DNA from: Limisphaera sp.
GTDB taxonomy: Bacteria > Verrucomicrobiota > Verrucomicrobiia > Limisphaerales > Limisphaeraceae
Assembly: GCA_025057755.1 (NCBI GenBank)
Contig: JANWVC010000008.1
Span: 124,001-188,000, forward strand
Reading direction: 5' to 3'
DNA length: 64,000 nt
The stretch's first letter is position 1; each line of letters opens with the position of its first letter. The position numbers and the translations under genes were made by a program. Positions 11,021-18,835 of this stretch are shown piece by piece. The notes under the pieces were generated by a model. That model saw only the letters and a program-made list of their open reading frames with translations, was not told where the DNA came from and made no database searches.

Positions 11021-11129
11021 ATTTGAATTCCACCTTTTGCGCGTTTTTGTGGCCAACGTGGTCGTTCTGGTTTTGAGAAACCTCTATCTTGGCGACGTAG
11101 TGGCTTAGCGTTAAGGTACGCATGCAGTC

Positions 11130-11969
11130 ATGATGTGCAGCCTGGCCAAATTGATTCTCGCCTTGCTTGTGCCTTGTGCCCAGCAAGCATGGTCTTATGG
11201 ATTCACAGACGCCTTGTTGGATGACCGTAACCCAAGCAGGTACGTGCAAGTGCTTGAGGAGCATGAGTCGATAGGAGGCGGCGCGCCAACTCTCAAGCGT
11301 GTTTACAACTACGGGCTGGACCTGATCAGGCGGCGCGAGGTTCCCAGCGGCACGACCTACTACTTTATCTACGACGGGCATGGGTCAACACGTGCGTTGG
11401 CCGACGCCAATGGGAATATCGGCAACGCGTTCGCCTATGACGCCTATGGAAGTGTGATTGCCAGCAACGGCCCGTCCCAAACTGTTTATCTCTACTGCGG
11501 TGAGCAATTCGATCCGCACCTGGGCTTCTACTATCTGCGTGCCCGGTATGTGAACCCCGGCACCGGCCGTTTCTGGACGATGGACACCTTCGAGGGCGTC
11601 CACACCGACCCGCTCTCGCTGCACAAGTACCTCTATTGCCATGCAGACCCGGTGAATAACAGTGACCCGTTGGGGCACACCGATTTAATCCAGACGCTGA
11701 AGGCAACGGCGATTCAGCTTGGCTTTTTCACGGCGCGCTGGGCTGCTAAGAGCCCAAAGAAGACGTTGGTGATACTAGATGCGCTGTCAGCGACCGGCAT
11801 CTTCGACGGGTTTCCACCCGGGCACCCGACGCCTTTTGATGAATTGGCCGCTTTTGGGCGCATGATTCGCGGTATGGGAAGCGCCGTCAGAGATACTGCT
11901 GCTGTAGCTCGATACCAAGCGGCCTTGTCAGTTCGTGCTTTCTTTTCTAAGTTTTGGCGACAGGATTAG
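11130..11969 (+). CDS. Mini-RHS 1: signal peptide joined to terminal RHS core and toxin-like tip; ends at in-frame TAG
   Basis: MMCSLAKLILALLVPCAQQAWS signal-like N-terminus, then YFIYDGHGSTRALADANGN..YDAYGSVIASNGPSQTVYLYCGEQFDPHLGFYYLRARYVNPGTGRFWTMDTFEGVHTDPLSLHKYLY. Confidence 0.8.
   Translation: MMCSLAKLILALLVPCAQQAWSYGFTDALLDDRNPSRYVQVLEEHESIGGGAPTLKRVYNYGLDLIRRREVPSGTTYYFIYDGHGSTRALADANGNIGNAFAYDAYGSVIASNGPSQTVYLYCGEQFDPHLGFYYLRARYVNPGTGRFWTMDTFEGVHTDPLSLHKYLYCHADPVNNSDPLGHTDLIQTLKATAIQLGFFTARWAAKSPKKTLVILDALSATGIFDGFPPGHPTPFDELAAFGRMIRGMGSAVRDTAAVARYQAALSVRAFFSKFWRQD
11420..11656 (+). repeat. RHS terminal-core repeat, copy 2
   Basis: Near-identical encoded peptide to copies 1 and 3. 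Confidence 0.75.
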
Positions 11970-12272
11970 AGCAAGACATTTTTCCAAGCCTTTCCCGAGC
12001 TTGAGGGCAAGGTGTGGGTGCATCGTGCCGTGGAATACCAAGCGTTGATTAGGTATCCCGGCGTTGTAACGGAAGCCGAGATAAACTCTTTGGCAAATTT
12101 GCGAGGTATTCCTACCAGGATAAATCCTGAGGTTCACCTGTCGCAGATTAGGAAGCTTTGGGACGAGTTTTACGCTTCCCGTCCGACAGTAACGAAAGAG
12201 CAACTCTTGGAGCAGGCAAAGAAAAGAGACGACCTATTTGGGAGCTTGTTTGATCCACCGATTAGGGACTAA
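11970..12272 (+). pseudogene. Detached C-terminal domain of mini-RHS 1 (ORF track 12012..12272)
   Basis: Same frame as 11130..11969, beyond TAG: SKTFFQAFPELEGKVWVHRAVEYQALIRYPGVVTEAEINSLANLRGIPTRINPEVHLSQIRKLWDEFYASRP..KKRDDLFGSLFDPPIRD. Resembles the recurrent VHHAVEQQ..SLENLRGIP..LHLSxIRKEWNRFY tip domain of RHS proteins. Confidence 0.65.
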
Positions 12273-12274
12273 TT

Positions 12275-12814
12275 ATGTTCTACTTTGTCCAACTACCCAT
12301 GTTCGGCGAGCTGGGACCGAGAACAGAAATGGACACCAGCATTCATCCGCCGGTTGTTCGGGAGTTTCATTGCCTAGTTGACATGATGCCACGGAGCGCC
12401 ATCTGGCGAGTGTTTCCATGTGTCATTGTCAGCCACCAGCTAGCCACGAGGTTGCAGCAACACAGTTGTTCAGGTTGTGAACTGAAGAAAGCGATTTGTG
12501 AACCGTCCGAAGCTTTTTTCCATTTTTATGGCAAGTCTGCGCGCCTGCCCGATCTTCACTGGTGCGTAGTTACCGGCAAAGCATATGTGGACGATGTAGG
12601 ATTGGCGGAGGGTTGGAAACTGATTGTTTCTGACAAGGTAAAACAACTGATAGAAGCCGGGGAAGCAGCCGGTGTTTCCTTTCTCGCAGGGGAACATCCC
12701 CCATCGGATGATGAAATTCGGGCCAAAACATGGGCTGACGCGGCCAAAGTAGCAGAGGCATTAAAGTCGAGCCGCAAACCGAGCCCGGGGTGGTTTGCTC
12801 CTCCCAAATTGTAA
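12275..12814 (+). CDS. Small protein, candidate immunity protein for mini-RHS 1
   Basis: 179-aa ORF 2 nt after the stop of the toxin-like domain, same strand, no signal peptide. Confidence 0.5.
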   Translation: MFYFVQLPMFGELGPRTEMDTSIHPPVVREFHCLVDMMPRSAIWRVFPCVIVSHQLATRLQQHSCSGCELKKAICEPSEAFFHFYGKSARLPDLHWCVVTGKAYVDDVGLAEGWKLIVSDKVKQLIEAGEAAGVSFLAGEHPPSDDEIRAKTWADAAKVAEALKSSRKPSPGWFAPPKL

Positions 12815-13017
12815 AATCCAAGACAGGGGTCGCGGCAAAAGGCACGCGAGAAGAAAGTCGCGCTCCAACTGCCGCATAGGAAGTCTGAATTATCCGAAGG
12901 GGATTTGAAGCACACTGCTTAAACCGGGGTGCCATGGCAGCCCCAACAAAGTCTTGGTCAAGTTATTTTTTAGGTTGGCAACGACGCGTGGTCACGAACC
13001 CTTGGGACGGATGCAAG

Positions 13018-13329
13018 ATGAAGTCTTTGGTGGCACTCATTATTGTGCTGCTCACAGCGGCCGCTTTCGCCTACGTGCCGTCGCAAGATGCTTGTGCTGA
13101 ACGGGATACGTTGAACCCAATGGCGGTTTTTTCGGCGAACAGGCAGACCATGCAATTGAGCTACAATGGCGACGGGCTACGGGTAAGGAAGACCGTAGGC
13201 ACGACGAGCATTTACTATTTGGTGGACGACCGGAACCTGACTGGTTATGCCCAAGTGCTTGAGGAACACGAGGCTGTTGGTGGGGGGCTCCGAGTCTGCA
13301 GCGGGTTTACAACTACGGGTTGGACCTGA
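13018..13329 (+). CDS. Mini-RHS 2, N-terminal fragment (signal peptide plus YD motif), frameshifted
   Basis: ATG at 13018: MKSLVALIIVLLTAAAFAYVPSQDAC..LSYNGDGLRVRKTVGTTSIYYLVDDRNLTGYAQVLEEHEAVGGG, then out of frame. Confidence 0.6.
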   Translation: MKSLVALIIVLLTAAAFAYVPSQDACAERDTLNPMAVFSANRQTMQLSYNGDGLRVRKTVGTTSIYYLVDDRNLTGYAQVLEEHEAVGGGLRVCSGFTTTGWT

Positions 13330-13610
13330 TCAGCCAGCGCGAGGTTCCAAGCGGGGCGATTTACTACTTCATCTACGATGGACATGGTTCCACAAGGGCG
13401 CTGGCCGATGGGAATGGGAACCTCGTCAACGCGTTCGCCTATGACGCCTATGGAAGTTTGATTGCCACCAACAGTTCGCCTCAGACTGTCTATCTGTACT
13501 GTGGCGAACAATTCGATCCGCACCTGGGCTTTTACTACCTGCGTGCTCGCTACCTTCACCCCGGTACCGGCCGGTTCTGGACGATGGTTATTGGGGAGAG
13601 GCGTCCGTAG
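13320..13610 (+). pseudogene. Mini-RHS 2, RHS-core fragment truncated right after GRFWTM
   Basis: REVPSGAIYYFIYDGHGSTRALADGNGNLVNAFAYDAYGSLIATNSSPQTVYLYCGEQFDPHLGFYYLRARYLHPGTGRFWTMVIGERRP*; upstream residues LQRVYNYGLDLI are in this frame. Confidence 0.75.
13426..13587 (+). repeat. RHS terminal-core repeat, copy 3 (3'-truncated)
   Basis: Homologous to copies 1 and 2 until ttctggacgatgg, then diverges. Confidence 0.75.
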
Positions 13611-14617
13611 CCGACTGGTGTGTTGCAGGAGTCGCTTCAGGGTCATGGGGATGGAGTCGGGAGGGTGGCTTTGTTGCGGGTTGAGAGTTGGGTTGGTGCG
13701 ATTGCGGCTCGGATCAAGAGGGCGGACGTTACCCAAATGATATCGTGCGTTTGTGTGGGGCTGGCTCTGCATGTGCCGGTGTTGGGTTGGCGGGTTGGCA
13801 TTGTGAACAAAGCCGGCGAGGCGTTCACTGTGGTCCTAGCGGGCCTGGTTGTAGGAAGGGCTCGTGGTGGGGCTGGATGCGCAGTGGGCGGTGCGACTGA
13901 GTTTCTGTGGATTCGGGAAAGGATGGGTATATGTACGAGGAGAAGGTTTATTCGCAGTCAGGCGTAGATGGGCCGAGCTGTGCAGAGAGAGACCTTGCAC
14001 AGTTATGAGGTCGCGTGTCGGTTTGCTGTCTGGGGGTAGGCGGTGGGCCAAGGCGGCTGCATTTCGTGAGTGAGCGATGCGTCGGACGTCTCGTTGCTGA
14101 CAACATGGTCGCGGCGGTGGTTCTTTGGACATGATCGGTCGGGTTGTTGGAGTTACATACCGGTGCCTGCGTAAAGACGCATGCGCCGAACATCAGCGCT
14201 TGAGGACGCTCGGCCCGGCGAGTTCCGCTGCATTGGATGACTGCGTCTGATGAGGTTTGCGGGGTGACTCCCGCTTTTAGCGGCTGATTGCCCAGACGGA
14301 TATTGCAGCGGTAGCCTACCGCCAAGTGGAAAGTTCATGTTCGAGTGTGAGGATGGCATAGGGCCCGGGGATTTCCTTAAGAGGATTGCACATTGTTGAG
14401 GCATTTCAGACGGACCAGAGGGACCCGCGGTACTTGCGGGTGATCATTGAGTTCGGTTGGGAGGAGTCGTCGGGGTCGGGCGCGGGCGGCCTTGAGGCGG
14501 GGGCGGGAAGGGTTCGTGTGTGGTCGGGGGACAGGCTGGGTTTGCCAGGTGAGCATGGGTTCAGACAGCCTGGGGTTGCTTTGGGCGCAGCGGGTGTCTT
14601 AATCTGAAGCAGGTTCC

Positions 14618-14770
14618 ATGTGGTCCCTGCTTAAAGAGTTCCTGGAGTTCGCACGGCGCGAAAAGAAGTGGTGGTTGGTGCCGCTGGTAGTTCTTTTGTT
14701 ATGCGTGGGGGCGGTGCTGGTGTTCACATCGAGTGGAGGGATTGTGTGGGCGTTGTATCCGTTCATGTGA
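14618..14770 (+). CDS. DUF5989-family small membrane protein
   Basis: 50-aa ORF missed by the track: MWSLLKEFLEFARREKKWWLVPLVVLLLCVGAVLVFTSSGGIVWALYPFM*. Matches the short DUF5989 pattern found next to carbamoyltransferases. Confidence 0.8.
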   Translation: MWSLLKEFLEFARREKKWWLVPLVVLLLCVGAVLVFTSSGGIVWALYPFM

Positions 14771-14822
14771 TGCCGGTTTGGATGAGGACGGGGGTGTGGG
14801 GGGCGGTTGGGGTGGTGGAAGC

Positions 14823-16676
14823 ATGATGAGGCACCAGCTGCGGCGCATTTTGGGTGTTTCGGCTTACTACCACGACTCGGCAGCCGCCTTGCTTTGTGAC
14901 GGTCGTATTGTGGCGGCGGCGCAGGAAGAGCGGTTTAGTCGTCGGAAGAATGATCCCGATTTTCCGCGACAGGCGATTGCGTACTGTTTGCGGGAGGGGG
15001 GATTGAGTGAGGCTGATCTGGATCTGGTGGTGTTTTATGACAAGCCGGTATTGAAGTTTGCGCGGTTGTTGGAGACGTACTTGGCGGTGGCACCGGGGGG
15101 GTGGCGAACGTTTGCGCCGGTGTTGTCGAGTTGGCTGAGCGAGAAGTTGGACTTGCGACGGACCATCCGGAAGGCGTTGCCCGGGTTGCGTCCGGAGACG
15201 CCGATCTGGTTTACCGGCCATCATCAGGCACATGCGGCGAGTGCGTTTTATCCATCGCCCTTCCGAGAGGCGGCGATTTTGACGGTGGACGGTGTGGGGG
15301 AGTGGGCAACGACGACGCTGGGCGTGGGTCGGGAGCAGCGGATTGAAATCCGGGAAGAATTGCGATTTCCCCACTCGTTGGGGTTGTTGTATTCGGCATT
15401 TACCGCGTACTGTGGTTTTCGGATCAATTCGGGGGAGTATAAGCTGATGGGGTTGGCGCCCTACGGCCGGCCGCGATATGTGGAGGTGATCCTGGGTGAG
15501 TTGATGGATTTAAAGCCGGACGGCTCTTTTTGGTTGAATTTGGAGTATTTTGAGTTCCTTCGCGGCACGACCATGACCGGAGAGCGGTTTCATCGGTTGT
15601 TTGGAGGCCCTCCGCGGCAGCCTGATGGTCCGATTGAGCCGCGGCACATGGACGTGGCCCGGTCCATTCAGGTGGTTACAGAAGAGGTGATGCTTCGGCT
15701 GGCGCGGCGGTTGCGGGAACAGACGGGTTTGAGATTTTTGTGTCTGGCTGGAGGCGTGGCTTTGAATTGTGTGGCCAATGGTCGCATTCTGCGCGAGGCG
15801 GGCTTTGATCGTTTGTGGATTCAGCCGGCGGCTGGGGACGCGGGTGGCGCACTGGGGGCAGCGTTGCAAGCATGGCACGAGGCGGGTGGGGAGCGGTGGT
15901 TGACGGAGCTCGGTGAGGTTGGAGATGACGCGGGCGAGATGGATGCGATGCAGGGGGCGTTGTTAGGACCGGCGTTTTCGGATGAAGAGATTGAGACGGT
16001 GTTGCGTCAACATGGGGCGGTATATCGGCGGCTAAGCCGGGAAGAATTATTGAACTACACGGTTGAGCGTTTGCAGCAGGAGAAGGTGGTGGGATGGGTC
16101 CAGGGCCGGATGGAATTCGGGCCTCGCGCACTGGGCAGTCGTTCGATTTTGGGAGATCCGCGCTCGCCCCGGATGCAGTCCATCATGAATTTGAAGGTGA
16201 AGTTTCGCGAGTCGTTTCGGCCGTTTGCGCCGGCGGTGCGACGGCATCGGGTTTCGGAGTTCTTCGAACTGGCGGTTGAGTCTCCCTACATGTTGTTGGT
16301 GGCACCGATTCGGGAAGAATGGCGCCGACCGGTTCCGGAGGGATTGAGCGGGCTGGAGTTGTTGAAGGCGGATCGGTCGGGGTTGCCTGCCGTGACTCAT
16401 GTGGATTGGTCCGCGCGGATCCAGACGGTGGATGCGCGGCGGTTTCCGCTGTTCGATGCGTTGTTGGAGCGGTGGGAACGGGTCACGGGATGTCCGGTTC
16501 TGGTGAACACGTCGTTTAATGTGCGGGGAGAGCCGATCGTTTGCACGCCGGATGATGCTTATCGTTGTTTCGTCAACACGGAAATGGACACGCTGGTGAT
16601 GGGCAGTTTTGTGTTGGAGCGTGCGGAGCAGCCGAAAAAGCGAGTCGAACGGCGCGGTCCGCTGGTGCCTGATTGA
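14823..16676 (+). CDS. Carbamoyltransferase (NodU/CmcH/TobZ family)
   Basis: MRHQLRRILGVSAYYHDSAAALLCDGRIVAAAQEERFSRRKND..HHQAHAASAFYPSPF..LAGGVALNCVANGRIL..GRMEFGPRALGSRSILGDPR..VNTSFNVRGEPIV. Confidence 0.95.
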   Translation: MMRHQLRRILGVSAYYHDSAAALLCDGRIVAAAQEERFSRRKNDPDFPRQAIAYCLREGGLSEADLDLVVFYDKPVLKFARLLETYLAVAPGGWRTFAPVLSSWLSEKLDLRRTIRKALPGLRPETPIWFTGHHQAHAASAFYPSPFREAAILTVDGVGEWATTTLGVGREQRIEIREELRFPHSLGLLYSAFTAYCGFRINSGEYKLMGLAPYGRPRYVEVILGELMDLKPDGSFWLNLEYFEFLRGTTMTGERFHRLFGGPPRQPDGPIEPRHMDVARSIQVVTEEVMLRLARRLREQTGLRFLCLAGGVALNCVANGRILREAGFDRLWIQPAAGDAGGALGAALQAWHEAGGERWLTELGEVGDDAGEMDAMQGALLGPAFSDEEIETVLRQHGAVYRRLSREELLNYTVERLQQEKVVGWVQGRMEFGPRALGSRSILGDPRSPRMQSIMNLKVKFRESFRPFAPAVRRHRVSEFFELAVESPYMLLVAPIREEWRRPVPEGLSGLELLKADRSGLPAVTHVDWSARIQTVDARRFPLFDALLERWERVTGCPVLVNTSFNVRGEPIVCTPDDAYRCFVNTEMDTLVMGSFVLERAEQPKKRVERRGPLVPD

Positions 16677-16679
16677 AAG

Positions 16680-17081
16680 ATGCGGCTGGAGTATCGCGAA
16701 GATCCGCGAGAGTGGCGGCGTATTGCGTTGGCCAGTGTGGTGGGACCGGCGTTGGTGGCAAGTTTTTGTGCGTGGCGAGGGTGGATGGGGACAAAATGGT
16801 GGGTGACCTTGCTGGCTGTATTGGGGGCCATTTTGATCGCAGCGTTGGTTCGGCCGAGCTGGTTTCGGGGCTACTATCGCATGATTGTATGGACGGGTTT
16901 TCAGGTCGCACGTTTTCTGGGATATGCGGTATTGACAGGCCTGTTTTGGCTTGTGGTGGTGCCGTTAGGTGTGTTTTTGCGGGTGTCTGGGCGTGATTTG
17001 CTGCAGTTGAAGCGGGATGACGGGGCGGTGTCGTATTGGAAGCCGGCTCCGCCCGCGACCCCTTTGGACAAGATGTTTTGA
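16680..17081 (+). CDS. SxtJ-like membrane protein
   Basis: 133 aa with several hydrophobic helices, directly after the carbamoyltransferase. Confidence 0.65.
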   Translation: MRLEYREDPREWRRIALASVVGPALVASFCAWRGWMGTKWWVTLLAVLGAILIAALVRPSWFRGYYRMIVWTGFQVARFLGYAVLTGLFWLVVVPLGVFLRVSGRDLLQLKRDDGAVSYWKPAPPATPLDKMF

Positions 17082-17115
17082 GCGTCCTGAGGCGTTGAGG
17101 AGAGCCATGCAGATG

Positions 17116-18534
17116 CTATCGCTTTAGAGAATCGAACCACTGCAGGACCTGGAGCAGAGCGGGCACGACGCAGGTCGCGTGAGTGCCCCCCGGGATTGGC
17201 TCGACCAATTGCACGTGGGTTGCGCCTTGCTCATGAAAGCTTGCAAGAGCGACCTGAGCGTTAGCGAAGACGACATCTTGATCGGCCGAGCAATGGTACA
17301 GGCGCATGGGGCGTTGAGGACGCCAGCGGTGCACGTCATTTTCACGCAGCGCCAGGCGCAGCGGGTGTTCTGGATCGGTGCGAAAGGCGTTTAGGACCTC
17401 AGGTCGTAGAATAAGGAGAGGATTGGACGGCATAAGGGCGTTGAGGGTGCTGCCGGCGACGTGACCGTGGAATAGTGGCGGAAGGAGGATGTCATACGGA
17501 GGCGACAACAGGTCTGCCAGTCGGTTGGTTAACCGATATACCTCCTGGTAAGCCGCCAGCAGGTAGGCGAAGTAGTAGGGGTTGGGTTGCGGTCGGCCAG
17601 ACAGGAAATCTTCGGTGGTGACCCCGGATAGGTCATAAGCTCCGGCCATGGGTGCGGAGGCTGTGAGATCGAACTCGTTGAGGTGAAATCGCTCGATCTC
17701 GCGATGCAAGGCCATTGTAGCATGCCCTCCTTGTGAGTAACCTGCCAGGAAGAGCTGGCCATTGAGGTTGACAGCGCGTTGTCGGCACAAGCTCCGGGCA
17801 GCGCGGATGGCGTCGAGGCTGGCTGTGGCTTCAGATCGGGCGTGATGGTAGGGGTGCAAACCGGGCGACTCTCCCAGTCCGAGGTAATCGGGCAGGATCG
17901 TGACATAGCCGCGTGAGGCAAACAGGATACCGATGCCCAACTCACCACTGATGTCGCTGACGGAAGGGGCCTCGTTCGTGCGTAGTAACGTGCCATGTTG
18001 GTAACTCAGCAGTGGCCAGGATGCGGCGCCGGTTGGAATTGCCAGGGCAGCGCTGGCTTGGAAGGGTTCACCCCATGGCCCGATAGTTTGGTAGGTAAAT
18101 TTGTAGATCTGGACATCGTAGAAAGGGACAACGTTTACGCCGGCAAGTGCCAGCAGGAGGGTGATTTGCAAGCGTGAGAGGTTGGTTCGAATCTGGTGTT
18201 GCAAGAGGTGACCCCGTTGGACGGCCGGCATGGCCAGGACCCGATAAAACCGATTAGACAGCGGTGGCGTTGGGTCGATCCAAGAGGGGTGGGGGATTGG
18301 CCAGGGCTCAGGTGCGGGAGGCAACAACCAAACGCCACCATGCAAGCGCGAACGGGTCTGCACGGTGTACACAGCGTTGGATCCCGTATTTGTCCAGCGC
18401 AGGCGCATTCCTTCCGGAGTCGGGGCAGGCGGATCCATTCGTAGCTGGGCGAAAGCGGTGTTGATGACAGAAACAAAGAGAGCCCATGTCAGGTACAAGT
18501 GAATGAAGGAAAGCGAAGCGGACTGTGCGCGCAT
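17116..18534 (-). CDS. Secreted alpha/beta-hydrolase / lipase
   Basis: Signal-like start MRAQSASLSFIHLYLTWALFVSVINTAFA; GYSQGGHATMALHRE nucleophile elbow; late D and H (DQDVVFANAQ..GGTHATCVVP). The ORF itself extends to 18612. Confidence 0.8.
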   Translation of the reverse strand: MRAQSASLSFIHLYLTWALFVSVINTAFAQLRMDPPAPTPEGMRLRWTNTGSNAVYTVQTRSRLHGGVWLLPPAPEPWPIPHPSWIDPTPPLSNRFYRVLAMPAVQRGHLLQHQIRTNLSRLQITLLLALAGVNVVPFYDVQIYKFTYQTIGPWGEPFQASAALAIPTGAASWPLLSYQHGTLLRTNEAPSVSDISGELGIGILFASRGYVTILPDYLGLGESPGLHPYHHARSEATASLDAIRAARSLCRQRAVNLNGQLFLAGYSQGGHATMALHREIERFHLNEFDLTASAPMAGAYDLSGVTTEDFLSGRPQPNPYYFAYLLAAYQEVYRLTNRLADLLSPPYDILLPPLFHGHVAGSTLNALMPSNPLLILRPEVLNAFRTDPEHPLRLALRENDVHRWRPQRPMRLYHCSADQDVVFANAQVALASFHEQGATHVQLVEPIPGGTHATCVVPALLQVLQWFDSLKR

Positions 18535-18835
18535 AACAAAAGGGGAACTACGCTGGGCTCGGACTTCTGGCAAGCTTGAGAAACTGTGGAGGAGGCTTTG
18601 CGGGGGGCACAATTGAAGGGTCCTTGTGCAAAAAATCGAGGTGGGATGGGGCCTGAGGTGGGGCAGATTTCAACGAGGTTGTTTGCCTGGTGCGAAAGAG
18701 TGGTTTTGGTGGTGGGTCAGGAAGGGGACGTTTGCGGCCGATGGAACTTCAGCGGGCTCTGGGTTAGCAAAGCGTGATGGCATCCTGGGGTCGGCGGATG
18801 TGGACGGTGCTCGGGAAGGCGTCATTGACGACATT

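Noticed and set aside
7346-11969. TAG reassigned to a sense codon (alternative genetic code)
   Set aside because: TAG is used as a normal terminator elsewhere, e.g. nuoI (41187-41189) just before nuoH and exbD (25679-25681). The two RHS TAGs are better explained as nonsense changes, errors or local readthrough.
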